From Rhizobium ecuadorense (GTDB lineage: Bacteria > Pseudomonadota > Alphaproteobacteria > Rhizobiales > Rhizobiaceae), in assembly GCF_001187535.1 (NCBI RefSeq), contig NZ_LFIO01001065.1, positions 62,001 through 126,000 of the forward strand: a DNA stretch of 64,000 nt, read 5' to 3'. Made by a program: the position numbers and the translations under genes. Each line of letters begins with the position of its first letter. Position 1 is the stretch's first letter. Shown here piece after piece: positions 35,467-44,997 of this stretch. The notes beneath the pieces were generated by a model. That model was not told where the DNA came from, did no database searches, and saw only the letters and a program-made list of their open reading frames with translations.

Positions 35467-36243
35467 ATGCAGGATTTTTTGTTGCGCGAGCGCCAGGGCG
35501 TGATTTCCGAGAGGCTGCGGTTGAACGGCCGGGTGCTGGCGACGGAACTTGCACTCGAATTCGGCGTCTCCGAAGATACGGTGCGGCGCGATCTGCGCGA
35601 GATGGCCGCGGCAGGGCTCTGCGAGCGGGTCTATGGCGGCGCATTGCCGATCTCACCGGCGCATGGAAGCCTGACGCAGCGGATCGGTTTCGCCGTCGAC
35701 CGGAAACAGGCGCTGGCGCGCGCTGCGACACAGCAGATTGCCGCCGGTTCGACGGTATTCTTCGATGCCGGCAGCACCAATCTGGCGATTGCCAACGCAT
35801 TGCCGGCCGTACTTGCGCTGACGGCTGCAACGAATGCGCCGGCGATCGCCGCGGCGCTGATCGACAAGCCTGCCGTCAACGTCATCCTGATCGGCGGAAT
35901 GGTGGACCGGCAGACGGGCGGTTCGCTCGGTGCCAAAGCCTTGCGGGATATGGAGCAGCTTTCGCCCGATCTCTGCATTCTCGGCGCCTGCGGCGTCGAT
36001 CTTGAGGCCGGCATCACCGGATTCGGTTTCGAAGATGCCGAGTTCAAGCGGTATGCGGCGTCGAGAAGCAGAAAAGTCCTGGTGGCGGCAACTTCGGAGA
36101 AATTCGGCACCGCTGCCCCGCACAGCATTCTGCCGATTGCCCATTGCGAGTGTCTTGTCGTCGAGCACGATGCCGATCCGGCTGTTCTTGCCGATTACCG
36201 CGCGCGCGGATGCAGAACCGTTGTCGCCGAGAAAACGAACTAG
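35467..36243 (+). CDS. DeoR/GlpR family transcriptional regulator
   Basis: A 258-residue repressor. The N-terminal winged HTH (RQGVISERLRLNGRVLATELALEFGVSEDTVRRDLREM, residues 8-46) carries the DeoR signature, and the C-terminal DeoRC sugar-phosphate sensor domain contains FFDAGSTN and the GACGVDLEAGITGF block. Effector probably a phosphorylated sugar. It precedes an MFS permease by 63 bp on the same strand, making that permease a likely target, together with its own gene. Confidence 0.87.
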   Translation: MQDFLLRERQGVISERLRLNGRVLATELALEFGVSEDTVRRDLREMAAAGLCERVYGGALPISPAHGSLTQRIGFAVDRKQALARAATQQIAAGSTVFFDAGSTNLAIANALPAVLALTAATNAPAIAAALIDKPAVNVILIGGMVDRQTGGSLGAKALRDMEQLSPDLCILGACGVDLEAGITGFGFEDAEFKRYAASRSRKVLVAATSEKFGTAAPHSILPIAHCECLVVEHDADPAVLADYRARGCRTVVAEKTN

Positions 36244-36306
36244 GCAGTTGCCATCGAGTTTAGGGAAACCGGGCGCGTGCACCCGGCAATGAGGAAAGAC
36301 CGAGAA

Positions 36307-37494
36307 ATGGATAGTCATGTGAATGCGCCGCCGGCAGCGCGGAGCGGCTTCATTACCAGAAGCAGGGCGGCGGTTTCCCTGCTCTTTCTCATGAACGGCT
36401 TCGTCGTCGGCTGCTGGGCGCCGAAGATCCCCGATTTTGCCGAGCGGCTGGCGCTCTCCAAGTTCGAGCTTGGGCTGATGATCCTCGTCTTCGGCGTCGG
36501 CTCGCTGGTCATGATGCCGATCGCCGGGGCGCAGATCGCCAAACACGGCTCGCGTATCGTCGTTCAGGTGCTGGCTGTCTGCGTGCTGCCGCTGCTCCTG
36601 GCATTGACGCTTGCGCCGAACGTGATCACCGGGGCAATCTCGCTCTTCCTGTTCGGCGGGTTCATCGGCGCCATGGATGTGGCGATGAACGCCAATGCGG
36701 TGTCGGTCGAAAAATCCATGCGCCGCTCCATCATGTCGTCCTGCCACGCTTTCTGGAGCCTTGGCGGGCTGATCGGCTCGGGTCTCGGGGGTATCGTGAT
36801 CTCCAAGCTCGGTATTCTCGGCCATGCCGAACTGGCGACGGTGCTGGCGGCGATCTTCCTCGCCGTTGCCTGGCCGATGATCCTGGCGGATCCGCCGCAT
36901 CCCGATACCAAGAAGGAAAAGACCAGGCTGCCGATGGTGCCGCTGCCGTGGCTGCTCGGATTGATGGCCTTGTTCTCCATGGTGCCTGAGGGTGCGGTTC
37001 TGGATTGGGGGGCGCTTTATCTCCGCCAAGAAATGGATGCCTCCGTGGCGCTTTCCGGTCTGGGTTTCGCAGCCTTTTCGGCGACGATGGCGATTATGCG
37101 CTTTGCCGGCGACCTGGTGCGCGATCGCCTCGGTGGGGTCAAAACGCTGCGGATCTGCACCTTGTTTGCCATCGTCGGCATGCTGCTTGCAGGTCTGGCG
37201 CCCAATGCCGAGATCGCCATCCTGGGCTTTGCCTTTTGCGGCATCGGCATTTCCAACATGGTGCCGATCGCCTTCTCGGCGGCGGGCAACATTCCCGGCC
37301 TCAAGCCCGGCATCGGCATCTCGGTCGTCACGACCATGGGTTATTCCGGCATGCTGGTCGCGCCGTCCCTGATCGGCTTCGTCGCCGAGCATGTCGGCTT
37401 TGCGGCGGTCTTCATGGCGCTGCCGGTGCTGCTGCTGGTGGTTTTGCTGTTCTCCAAGCTCGCCCACTATGCCGATGGCGTGTCCGGTCACTGA
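36307..37494 (+). CDS. MFS permease
   Basis: A 395-residue major facilitator with twelve predicted helices. FLMNGFVVGCWAPKIPDFAERLALSKFELGL starts helix 1 and loop 1, which is typical of a bacterial MFS group (YbjJ-like) often found with DeoR regulators. ATG 36307 has GAGGAAAG upstream; ATGs at 36277 and 36292 in frame are less well placed. It is probably co-transcribed with the DeoR-type gene. Substrate unknown, perhaps a sugar or polyol. Confidence 0.82.
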   Translation: MDSHVNAPPAARSGFITRSRAAVSLLFLMNGFVVGCWAPKIPDFAERLALSKFELGLMILVFGVGSLVMMPIAGAQIAKHGSRIVVQVLAVCVLPLLLALTLAPNVITGAISLFLFGGFIGAMDVAMNANAVSVEKSMRRSIMSSCHAFWSLGGLIGSGLGGIVISKLGILGHAELATVLAAIFLAVAWPMILADPPHPDTKKEKTRLPMVPLPWLLGLMALFSMVPEGAVLDWGALYLRQEMDASVALSGLGFAAFSATMAIMRFAGDLVRDRLGGVKTLRICTLFAIVGMLLAGLAPNAEIAILGFAFCGIGISNMVPIAFSAAGNIPGLKPGIGISVVTTMGYSGMLVAPSLIGFVAEHVGFAAVFMALPVLLLVVLLFSKLAHYADGVSGH

Positions 37495-37624
37495 GCCGCC
37501 TCCCAACAAAAGTGATATCAGGGGCGGTTGACAAGAAAGCGGTCATGATCCACCTGAAAGGCACTGTTTCTAAAGCGCGGGGCGATCTTTCGGGTTTGCT
37601 CCTCGCGCTTCCGGTCTTATTTTT

Positions 37625-37673
37625 ACGCATGTCGTGATCGCAAAACCGCTGCAGATTTTTGCGCGACATGCTT
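37625..37673. repeat. Rhizobial palindromic repeat upstream of ispG
   Basis: A nested palindrome: GCATGTCG (37627-37634) with CGACATGC (37664-37671), and inside CGCAAAA (37639-37645) with TTTTGCG (37657-37663). I recognise this as a sequence dispersed in Rhizobium intergenic regions. It ends 21 bp before the ispG ATG and would fold in the ispG leader RNA. Confidence 0.75.
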
Positions 37674-37693
37674 TAGGGGTGCAAGAACTCTCC

Positions 37694-38944
37694 ATGCCAT
37701 CAGCCGCCGATTTTGATCCGAAACCGCGCCGCGCTTCCGTTGCCGTCGATGTCGGCGGCGTCATCGTCGGCGGCGGGGCGCCGGTGGTCGTGCAATCGAT
37801 GACGAACACCGATACGGCCGATATCGATTCGACCGTCGCTCAGGTCGCCGCTCTCCACCGGGCGGGCTCGGAGCTGGTGCGCATCACCGTCGACCGTGAC
37901 GAGAGCGCGGCTGCCGTGCCGAAGATCCGCGAGCGGCTGTTGCGGCTCGGCATGGACGTGCCATTGATCGGCGACTTCCATTATATCGGCCACAAACTGC
38001 TTGCCGATCATCCCGATTGTGCCGCAGCGCTGGCGAAATACCGCATCAATCCCGGCAATGTCGGCTTCAAGGACAAGAAGGACAAGCAGTTCGCCGAGAT
38101 CATCGAGATGGCGATCCGCTACGACAAGCCGGTGCGCATCGGCGTCAACTGGGGCTCGCTCGATCAGGATCTCCTGACGGCGCTGATGGACCAGAATGCG
38201 GCAGCCGGTTCGCCGCTTTCGGCCCGGCAGGTGACGCGCGAGGCGATCGTGCAGTCGGCGCTGCTTTCGGCAGCCCTTGCCGAAGAGATCGGCCTGCCCC
38301 GCAACCGCATCATCCTCTCGGCCAAGGTCAGCCAGGTCCAGGACCTGATCGCCGTCAATTCCATGCTCGCCGAACGTTCCAATCACGCGCTTCATCTCGG
38401 CCTGACCGAAGCCGGGATGGGCACCAAGGGCATCGTCGCGTCGTCGGCGGCGATGGGTTTCGTGCTGCAGCAGGGCATCGGCGATACGATCCGCGTGTCG
38501 CTGACGCCCGAGCCGAACGGCGACCGTACACGGGAAGTCCAGGTGGCGCAGGAAATCCTTCAGGTCATGGGCTTCCGCCAGTTCATCCCCGTCGTTGCCG
38601 CCTGTCCCGGCTGCGGACGCACGACGTCGACGGTGTTCCAGGAACTGGCGCAGAACATCCAGAACGATATCCGTAAGAACATGCCGGTCTGGCGCGAGAA
38701 ATATCCCGGCGTCGAGGCGCTGAACGTCGCCGTCATGGGCTGCATCGTTAACGGGCCCGGCGAGAGCAAACATGCCGATATCGGCATTTCGCTTCCCGGC
38801 ACCGGCGAGACGCCGGCCGCCCCCGTTTTCATCGACGGCAAGAAGGCGCTGACGCTGCGTGGTCCCAATATCGCTGCCGACTTCGAGGCACTCGTCGTCG
38901 ATTATATCGAGAAACGCTTCGGCCAGCGCACGGCGGCAGAATGA
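37694..38944 (+). CDS. ispG: 4-hydroxy-3-methylbut-2-enyl-diphosphate synthase (flavodoxin type)
   Basis: An iron-sulfur enzyme of 416 residues in the methylerythritol-phosphate pathway, converting MEcPP to HMBPP in the cytosol. The N-terminal TIM barrel includes [17 protein letters not shown] and [15 protein letters not shown]; the cluster cysteines are in ACPGCGRTT near residues 305-308 and GCIVNGPGE near 348. ATG 37694 gives the family length; the frame is open to 37634 but that part is the palindromic repeat. An insertion in the middle region relative to E. coli IspG is normal for alphaproteobacteria. Confidence 0.95.
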   Translation: MPSAADFDPKPRRASVAVDVGGVIVGGGAPVVVQSMTNTDTADIDSTVAQVAALHRAGSELVRITVDRDESAAAVPKIRERLLRLGMDVPLIGDFHYIGHKLLADHPDCAAALAKYRINPGNVGFKDKKDKQFAEIIEMAIRYDKPVRIGVNWGSLDQDLLTALMDQNAAAGSPLSARQVTREAIVQSALLSAALAEEIGLPRNRIILSAKVSQVQDLIAVNSMLAERSNHALHLGLTEAGMGTKGIVASSAAMGFVLQQGIGDTIRVSLTPEPNGDRTREVQVAQEILQVMGFRQFIPVVAACPGCGRTTSTVFQELAQNIQNDIRKNMPVWREKYPGVEALNVAVMGCIVNGPGESKHADIGISLPGTGETPAAPVFIDGKKALTLRGPNIAADFEALVVDYIEKRFGQRTAAE

Positions 38945-38960
38945 ACGCCTGGAAACTTGC

Positions 38961-40022
38961 ATGAGCCGGTACTGGTCGCCCATCGTCAGCAAGCTCCGGC
39001 CCTATGTGGCCGGGGAGCAGCCCCGCATCCCCGGTCTGGTCAAGCTTAACACCAACGAGAATCCCTATGGGCCGTCTCCCGCGGCGCTTGAGGCGATAGG
39101 CCAAGCGGCGGACGATCGTCTGCGGCTCTATCCCGATCCGGCGGCGACGGAACTGCGCGAGACGATTGCGGCCCGTCACGGGTTGACGGCGGATGAAATC
39201 TTCGTCGGCAACGGCTCGGATGAGGTCCTCGCCCATGCGTTTCAGGCGCTGCTGAAACACGAGTTGCCGCTTCTCTATCCCGATGTGAGCTATAGCTTCT
39301 ATCCGACCTATAGCCTGCTATACGACATCGACGCGATCGAGATTCCCGCCGATGATCAGTTCCAGATCCGGCTGGCGGATTACGACCGGCCGTGCGGCGC
39401 GATCATCATCCCCAATCCGAATGCGCCGACCGGCATCGGCCTGCCGCTTGCCGACATAGAGGCGCTTGTCGCCGCCCATCCGGATGCGGTCGTGGTGATC
39501 GACGAGGCCTATGTCGATTTCGGCGGTGACAGCGCCATCCCGCTCATTTCCAAATATCCCAACCTGCTTGTCGTTCAGACTCTGTCGAAATCCCGCTCGT
39601 TTGCCGGCCTGCGCGTCGGCTTCGCGCTGGGGCAGCGGGAGCTGATCGAGGCGCTGGTGCGCGTCAAGGACAGCTTCAATTCCTATCCGCTCGATCGCCT
39701 GGCGCAGGTCGCCGCGACGGCGGCGCTCAAGGACGAGGCATGGTTCGAGACATGCCGGAAGAGACTCATCGCCAGCCGGGACGGTCTCGTCAGGGAACTC
39801 GAAGCGCTGGATTTCGAAGTGCTGCCGTCCCAGGCGAATTTCGTTTTCGCTAGAAATAAAGGCCGGTCGGGCGCCGCGCTGCAAGCGGCTCTGCGGGAGC
39901 GTGGTATTCTCGTCCGGCATTTCGCCAAGCCGCGTATTTCGGATTTCCTGCGCATCAGCATCGGCACCGACGAGGAATGTGCCCGTTTGGTTTCCGCTCT
40001 CAAGGAAATACTGGCAGCCTGA
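38961..40022 (+). CDS. hisC: Histidinol-phosphate aminotransferase
   Basis: A PLP-dependent class II aminotransferase of 353 residues in histidine synthesis, converting imidazole-acetol phosphate to histidinol phosphate. [12 protein letters not shown] marks the N-terminus; NPNAPTG binds the cofactor; [15 protein letters not shown] holds the PLP lysine; the Arg in FLRISIG contacts the substrate carboxylate or phosphate. ATG 38961 is 16 bp after ispG. Rhizobia often carry more than one hisC-like gene, and some act on other substrates, so the exact role is a family-level call. Confidence 0.9.
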   Translation: MSRYWSPIVSKLRPYVAGEQPRIPGLVKLNTNENPYGPSPAALEAIGQAADDRLRLYPDPAATELRETIAARHGLTADEIFVGNGSDEVLAHAFQALLKHELPLLYPDVSYSFYPTYSLLYDIDAIEIPADDQFQIRLADYDRPCGAIIIPNPNAPTGIGLPLADIEALVAAHPDAVVVIDEAYVDFGGDSAIPLISKYPNLLVVQTLSKSRSFAGLRVGFALGQRELIEALVRVKDSFNSYPLDRLAQVAATAALKDEAWFETCRKRLIASRDGLVRELEALDFEVLPSQANFVFARNKGRSGAALQAALRERGILVRHFAKPRISDFLRISIGTDEECARLVSALKEILAA

Positions 40023-40030
40023 GTTGCCGT

Positions 40031-40945
40031 TCAGCTCTTCCGGTCGGCGATGAAATGCGCCGCGGCGATGAGGGTCGAGGCCCGGGCGCCGTAGGGGGCA
40101 AGCAATGCCTCGGCATCGCGGACGTGCCGGCGGAGCTCGGCCTCGGCCCATTCCATGCCATGCAGCGCCACGAGCGTTCCCTTGCCGCGGGCGGCATCCT
40201 TGCCGGTCGCCTTGCCCATGGTCGCGGCATCCGAGGTCAGGTCGAGAATGTCGTCGGCGAGCTGAAAGGCAAGGCCGATCTTTTCGCCGAAGGCGCGCAA
40301 GCGGCGGCGATCTTCCGGTGGGCTTGCCGAGATGAGGGCGCCGGCTTCGCAGGCGAAGCGGATCAGCGCGCCGGTTTTCATCGCCTGCAGGCGGATGATC
40401 CCCGCCTCATCGGGAGCCTGCTTCTCCGCCGCGAGATCGAGCGCCTGGCCACCGGCCATGCCGCCGAGACCGGCGGCGCGGGCAAGCGACAGCACCAGCG
40501 ATGCCTTGTTCGTATCGGCAAGCGCCGTTTCCGGCGCGGCAATGATGTCGAAAGCGTAGGTCAGCAGGCTGTCGCCGGCAAGGATCGCGGTGGCTTCATC
40601 GAACTTGATATGAACCGTCGGTTTGCCGCGGCGGAGATCATCATCGTCCATCGCCGGCAGATCGTCATGCACGAGCGAATAGCAGTGGACGCATTCAAGG
40701 GCGGCACCGACGCGGAGTGCCGCCTGCCCGTCGCCGCCGAGAAGGGCGGCACTTTCGACCACCAGGAACGGGCGCAGCCGCTTGCCGCCGTTCAGCACGG
40801 CATAATGCATGGCGCTGCGCAGCGTCTCGGGCCTGGCGATCTCATCGGAGAGGGCGTTCGGCAAAAGCAATGCGTCGAGCAGCGCCTCGATCTCGCCGGC
40901 GTTGTTCTTCAGCCTCGTCTCGAAAGTGTCCCGGTTCGCGTCCAT
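40031..40945 (-). CDS. ispA: Polyprenyl synthetase, farnesyl-diphosphate synthase type
   Basis: A 304-residue all-helical prenyltransferase that condenses IPP with allylic diphosphates. The first aspartate-rich motif is HDDLPAMDDDDLRRG and the second is LADDILD; KTGALIRFACEAGA lies between them. Two small residues before the first motif fit short-chain (C15) products, hence farnesyl-diphosphate synthase. The ATG at 40945 is chosen over the long upstream extension, which has no protein-like features. It converges with hisC and is divergent from mtgA. Confidence 0.9.
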   Translation of the reverse strand: MDANRDTFETRLKNNAGEIEALLDALLLPNALSDEIARPETLRSAMHYAVLNGGKRLRPFLVVESAALLGGDGQAALRVGAALECVHCYSLVHDDLPAMDDDDLRRGKPTVHIKFDEATAILAGDSLLTYAFDIIAAPETALADTNKASLVLSLARAAGLGGMAGGQALDLAAEKQAPDEAGIIRLQAMKTGALIRFACEAGALISASPPEDRRRLRAFGEKIGLAFQLADDILDLTSDAATMGKATGKDAARGKGTLVALHGMEWAEAELRRHVRDAEALLAPYGARASTLIAAAHFIADRKS

Positions 40946-41115
40946 GGGCGCTGTTTGGCATGAGCGCCCCCGGGCTTGCAACGGAATTGTCGATGGTGCA
41001 GCAAGATTCGCCGCGCACTCTGGCATAAGCGGCCTACAGGCGTTATGAGAACGACAGGAGCGAAATCGGGCTGGGGACATTGGATATAGCGCCGGAGAGA
41101 GAGGACATCGCCGAC

Positions 41116-41817
41116 ATGCCGGTCCATCGGCAATGGTTCGGAGACCGGCATGTGCTGAAACGCATCGTACTTGCGGTGCTGGCGCTGGTGATCCTTCCCT
41201 ATGCGCTGATCTTTTTTTATCTGCTGCCGTTCATTCACCCGGTCTCGACGCTGATGCTGCGCGATCTCGTGCTGTTGCGCGGTTATGACCGCAGATGGGT
41301 GTCGATTGACGAGATCGCCCCGGTTCTGGTGCAGTCGGTGATGATGTCCGAAGACGGGCAATATTGTTTTCACGGCGGCGTCGACTGGGCGGAAATGCGC
41401 ATGCTGGTCGAAGATACGCTGAAAGGCCAGGCAACGCGCGGCGGCAGCACCATCCCGATGCAGACGGCGAAGAACCTCTTTCTCTGGAACAGCCGCTCCT
41501 TCGTGCGCAAGGCGATGGAGCTTCCGCTCGCCGTCTCCACCGATTTCGTCCTGTCGAAACGGCGGCTGATGGAAATCTATCTCAACATCGCCGAATGGGG
41601 TCCGGGCATTTACGGAATCGAGGCAGCGGCCCAGCATCATTTCAAGGTGCCGGCCTCGAAGCTGACACGGCGCCAGGCATCGCTGCTTGCGGTCTCGCTG
41701 CCGAACCCGATCGACCGCAACGCCGGCAAACCCGGCCGCGGCCTTCGCCGGCTTGCCGGCGTGATCGAGAGACGCGCCCAGGGTTCCGGCGATTACATCA
41801 AGTGCATCTATGATTGA
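41116..41817 (+). CDS. mtgA: Monofunctional peptidoglycan transglycosylase
   Basis: A 233-residue GT51 enzyme that polymerises lipid II glycan strands at the periplasmic face of the inner membrane. One N-terminal helix ([23 protein letters not shown]) anchors it. Catalytic blocks: [16 protein letters not shown] with the general-base Glu, [16 protein letters not shown], and [28 protein letters not shown] 41116 has GAGAGAGGA upstream; a TTG at 41080 in frame is the alternative, but its GGGGA is too close. Confidence 0.92.
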   Translation: MPVHRQWFGDRHVLKRIVLAVLALVILPYALIFFYLLPFIHPVSTLMLRDLVLLRGYDRRWVSIDEIAPVLVQSVMMSEDGQYCFHGGVDWAEMRMLVEDTLKGQATRGGSTIPMQTAKNLFLWNSRSFVRKAMELPLAVSTDFVLSKRRLMEIYLNIAEWGPGIYGIEAAAQHHFKVPASKLTRRQASLLAVSLPNPIDRNAGKPGRGLRRLAGVIERRAQGSGDYIKCIYD

Positions 41818-41912
41818 GATCAGAACTTGTCGTTGGTAGCCTCAAGCGTCATCTGACATTCTTGGTTCTGCCATATGGGCGGTGCAGTCCAATCAGAACC
41901 CTTGAGTCGCCC

Positions 41913-42635
41913 ATGACCGTTACGATGTTTTCTCCCGAGCTTCTCCTCTATTCGAAGACGCACAATCCGAACCCGCCCACCCATCTCGGCAGCCGCTATC
42001 GCAAGGTCGGCGGCTTTCTGCCGGAGGCCGGCAACACCATAGTCTGTCATACCGAAAAAGGCTCGCGGACGCAGAGGGTGCTGATCGAGGCGCGGGAAAA
42101 ATATCTGGCGATGCCGGAGGCCCGGCAGTTCCTCTTCACGCCGATATCAAGCCTCCACATGACGCTTTTCGAAGGGACCATCGAGACCAGACGCCGGCAG
42201 GATTGCTGGCCGGTCGATCTTCCGCTCGAGACGCCGATCGCCGACATGACCGAACTGATGGCGGCGCGGCTCGAAGGTTTCTCGATGGCGGCCCCCTTCA
42301 AGGTCGCCGTCGTCGAAGCTCGCCCGTCGGGCCTGCTCGTCGACGGAGCGACGGAGAACGACCGCAAGGTCATGCGCGCCTGGCGCGACGCCTTTGCCGA
42401 TCTCCTCGGTTATCGCCAGCCGAACCATGAAGACTACAAGTTCCATGTGACCTTCGCCTATCCGATCGAGCGGCTGGAGGACGAAGCCTTGCCGCGCTGG
42501 CAGGCGATGCTCGACGAGGTGGCCGAGGATATCCGTCGCAAGGCCCCTGTTTTCGAGCTGACGCCGCCGGCATTCTGCGTGTTCGAGGACATGAACCATT
42601 TCCACGAATTGCTGATCTTCGATTTCGAAGCCTGA
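41913..42635 (+). CDS. DUF1868 / 2H-phosphoesterase-like protein
   Basis: A 240-residue protein with two HxT motifs, SSLHMTLFEG near residue 78 and KFHVTFAYP near 180, which is the pattern of 2H (LigT-like) phosphoesterases acting on RNA ends or cyclic nucleotide phosphates. It fits DUF1868. The true substrate is unknown. I start at ATG 41913; the frame is open back to 41814, which overlaps the mtgA end and looks untranslated. The GST gene follows 13 bp after the stop and may be co-transcribed. Confidence 0.8.
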   Translation: MTVTMFSPELLLYSKTHNPNPPTHLGSRYRKVGGFLPEAGNTIVCHTEKGSRTQRVLIEAREKYLAMPEARQFLFTPISSLHMTLFEGTIETRRRQDCWPVDLPLETPIADMTELMAARLEGFSMAAPFKVAVVEARPSGLLVDGATENDRKVMRAWRDAFADLLGYRQPNHEDYKFHVTFAYPIERLEDEALPRWQAMLDEVAEDIRRKAPVFELTPPAFCVFEDMNHFHELLIFDFEA

Positions 42636-42648
42636 ACGGGAGATGCCC

Positions 42649-43296
42649 ATGGACAGACCGACGCTCTATATCGCCAACAAGAACTATTCCTCCTGGTCGT
42701 TCCGGCCGTGGATGGCGTTGACGGGCGCCGGCATCGATTTCGAGGAGGTCCTGATCCCCTTCGACGACGCGGGCGGCAATCCCAATATCAAGGCCGTGTC
42801 GCCGACCGGGCGCGTGCCGCTTCTGCAACATGGCGCATTGAAGATCTGGGAATCGCTGGCGATCATCGAATATGCCGCCGAGCTTTATCCGGACGCCGGC
42901 CTTCTGCCTGCGGATCGCGCCCAGCGGGCGCTCGCCCGTTCGGTTTCGATGGAAATGCTCTCGAGCTTCCGGGCTATGCGGAGCGCCTGCCCGATGAATA
43001 TCCGCCGGCCGAAAGCCAGGATCGCATTGCCGGATGGGGTCGATGCCGATATCCGCCGCATCGAGACGATCTGGCGGGATCTCCTGCAGCAATCCGGCGG
43101 GCCGTTTCTTTTCGGCGCGTTCGGGGCCGCGGATGCGATGTTTGCGCCGGTCGTCAACCGGTTCGAGATCTATGACCTCGTCAACCGAAGCGATACGCTC
43201 GCCTATATGCAGACCATCAAGGCGCATCCGGCCTGGCGGACATGGGAAGAGGCGGCGCGCGCCGAGCCTTGGATCGTGCCGGAAGACGAAGTCTGA
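42649..43296 (+). CDS. Glutathione S-transferase family protein
   Basis: A 215-residue thioredoxin-fold plus helical-domain protein. NYSSWSFRPWMAL near residue 11 gives the N-terminal Ser used for thiolate activation, VSPTGRVPLL holds the cis-Pro, and ESLAI binds the glutathione gamma-glutamyl group. The C-terminal domain is helical. ATG 42649 is preferred because GGGAG stands 6 bp before it; ATG 42643 is too close. Detoxification or a catabolic role cannot be distinguished. Confidence 0.87.
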   Translation: MDRPTLYIANKNYSSWSFRPWMALTGAGIDFEEVLIPFDDAGGNPNIKAVSPTGRVPLLQHGALKIWESLAIIEYAAELYPDAGLLPADRAQRALARSVSMEMLSSFRAMRSACPMNIRRPKARIALPDGVDADIRRIETIWRDLLQQSGGPFLFGAFGAADAMFAPVVNRFEIYDLVNRSDTLAYMQTIKAHPAWRTWEEAARAEPWIVPEDEV

Positions 43297-43336
43297 ACGG
43301 CGAATCGTCGGCGTGTCAAAAAATCTGCATGGGGAC

Positions 43337-43365
43337 TGGTCAAGGCCGCCCCTTGCATGTATAAG
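43337..43365 (+). promoter_or_regulatory. Candidate sigma-70 promoter of rpmF
   Basis: TGGTCA at 43337-43342 (four of six -35 bases), 17 bp spacing, then TATAAG at 43360-43365 (five of six -10 bases), about 88 bp before the rpmF ATG. Confidence 0.45.
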
Positions 43366-43452
43366 CGCGCAAAATTTCCGAAATCGCGACATGTCCGTTT
43401 CGGCCGCCAGTCTGGCCGTGGGAATGTTTTGCCCGCAAGTGGAGTAAGAGAA

Positions 43453-43638
43453 ATGGCTGTACCGAAGAGAAAAACAAGCCCGTCCAAGCGCGGTATGCGC
43501 CGTTCGGCTGACGCGCTGAAGGCTCCGACCTATGTCGAAGACAAGAACTCCGGCGAACTGCGCCGCCCGCATCATATCGACCTGAAGACCGGCATGTATC
43601 GCGGCCGCCAGGTTCTGACGCCGAAGGAAAGCGCATAA
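43453..43638 (+). CDS. rpmF: 50S ribosomal protein L32
   Basis: A 61-residue basic ribosomal protein of the large subunit. [20 protein letters not shown] is the invariant L32 N-terminus. It lacks the four zinc-binding cysteines of the C+ form, as usual in alphaproteobacteria. GGAG lies 9 bp before the ATG. It is monocistronic, with its own promoter and terminator. Confidence 0.98.
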
Positions 43639-43673
43639 TTTCCGATTCGGCTTGTCCGATCGACAAGTTTCAA

Positions 43674-43697
43674 GGCCGGCGTCACGCCGGCCTTTTT
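43674..43697 (+). terminator. Rho-independent terminator of rpmF
   Basis: An 8-bp perfect stem GGCCGGCG / CGCCGGCC with loop TCA followed by TTTTTAT, 36 bp after the stop. Confidence 0.9.
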
Positions 43698-43782
43698 ATA
43701 TTCGGCGATATAATATTTGCGGTCACTTGCAGTGGGGCAAGGGTTTGCGGCAGTATTCCTCCAGCCGCCAAGGAGATTGCCG

Positions 43783-44190
43783 ATGATAGCCGCAATGCCG
43801 CTGATGATTATCCCGTTTATTCTCTACAATCTGGCGATGCTCGGCCTGATGGGCGATGGCGGTATTCCGGCGCTGCAGCATGACATCATCGTATTGTCGA
43901 TGATATCAGGCGCAATCTGGAGCATGGCGCTCGGCGATCTTTTCATCGTCATAGCGCTGGTCGTGCTGTTCTTCGAAATCCTCAAGGCAACCAGAACCGG
44001 CCCGGGCAACCTCCTCAACCACATCTTGTCGATGCTGGTGTTCATCGCCTTCCTGGTCGAGTTTCTGCTCGTCCGGGATGCTGCGACGCAGGTCTTCTTC
44101 ATTTTGATGACGATCGCTCTGATCGATGTTATCGGCGGGTTTGCCGTGTCGATCCGGAGCGCCGGGCGGGATGTCTCGATCGGATTATAG
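43783..44190 (+). CDS. Small integral membrane protein, function unknown
   Basis: A 135-residue protein with four predicted helices (about residues 2-26, 38-65, 72-95, 98-120) and short loops. MIAAMPLMIIPFILYNLAM is the first segment. AGGAGATT at 43771 supports the ATG at 43783 over the upstream start at 43717. The last 6 bp overlap the end of phaR on the other strand. Rhizobial genomes carry similar proteins of unknown role; I cannot name a partner. Confidence 0.75.
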   Translation: MIAAMPLMIIPFILYNLAMLGLMGDGGIPALQHDIIVLSMISGAIWSMALGDLFIVIALVVLFFEILKATRTGPGNLLNHILSMLVFIAFLVEFLLVRDAATQVFFILMTIALIDVIGGFAVSIRSAGRDVSIGL

Positions 44191-44757
44191 ATTGTCGAGT
44201 TTGTTCTGAAGGGCGCGGAGCTGTTCCTTCAGCTCGTCGATATCCTTGGCCTCGGCTTTGCGGCTTTCCTTGGCAGGCGGCGTCATGAAGGGCGAGAACA
44301 TCTGCATCGCCTGCTGAAACAGCTCGGTGTTGCGGCGAACCTGGTCCTCGACCATCTGCATCGGCAGTTGCAGGTTCTTGCCGAGCGGTGTTTCGCCGAA
44401 GGCGCGGTTCACCTGCTCGCGCATCTGCGACTGCTGTTCGGTGAAGGCGCGCATCGAATGTTCGAGAAAGCTCGGCACGACCATCTGCATCTGGTCGCCG
44501 TAATAGGTGATAAGCTGGCGCAGGAAGGAGATCGGGAGAAGCGTGTTGCCGGTCTTCGATTCCTGTTCGAAGATGATCTGGGTCAGCACCGAATGGGTGA
44601 TGTCATCTCCGCTTTTTGCATCCTGGACGGTAAATTCTTCGCCCTTCTTCACCATCTCCGCCAGGTCTTCCAGCGTGACGTAGGTGCTGGTGCCCGTATT
44701 GTATAGCCGGCGATTGGCGTATTTCTTGATGACTATCTGACCCTCATGCTTCGCCAT
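44185..44757 (-). CDS. phaR: Polyhydroxyalkanoate synthesis repressor PhaR
   Basis: A 190-residue regulator (AniA in Sinorhizobium) that binds DNA and polyhydroxybutyrate granules and represses phasin and related genes until polymer appears. IVIKKYANRRLYNTGTSTYVTLEDLAEMVKKG is the N-terminal PHB-regulator DNA-binding domain, followed by the accumulation-regulator domain (TLLPISFLRQLITYYGDQMQ) and a coiled-coil tail (KAEAKDIDELKEQLRALQNKL). AGGAG is well placed before the ATG. It is divergent from phbAB, the synthesis genes. Confidence 0.95.
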   Translation of the reverse strand: MAKHEGQIVIKKYANRRLYNTGTSTYVTLEDLAEMVKKGEEFTVQDAKSGDDITHSVLTQIIFEQESKTGNTLLPISFLRQLITYYGDQMQMVVPSFLEHSMRAFTEQQSQMREQVNRAFGETPLGKNLQLPMQMVEDQVRRNTELFQQAMQMFSPFMTPPAKESRKAEAKDIDELKEQLRALQNKLDNL

Positions 44758-44955
44758 ATCAGTCTCCTGGACCCCCGTCTGAATTATGGATATTCCTCCA
44801 CTTCAGACTGTAAACGCAAAAGAAGGCCGGTGACAATCTCTTTGTGCGATGCGGCAAACCTTTCACAGAGCAGATGAATCGGGCTTTCCAGGGCTACCGC
44901 CGAAAAATGACGGCGACCGGTCTTCGCGTTTGACTTGCGCTCCAAGCTTTGCCAG

Positions 44956-44981
44956 TTTCGTCTTATGTAAGTGAGACGAAA
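44956..44981. promoter_or_regulatory. Inverted repeat TTTCGTCT-N10-AGACGAAA in the phbA leader
   Basis: Perfect 8-bp arms at 44956-44963 and 44974-44981, ending 4 bp before the GAGGAG ribosome site of phbA. It may be an operator (PhaR is a candidate binder) or an RNA hairpin controlling translation. Confidence 0.45.
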
Positions 44982-44997
44982 AACGAGGAGCGTCCCC

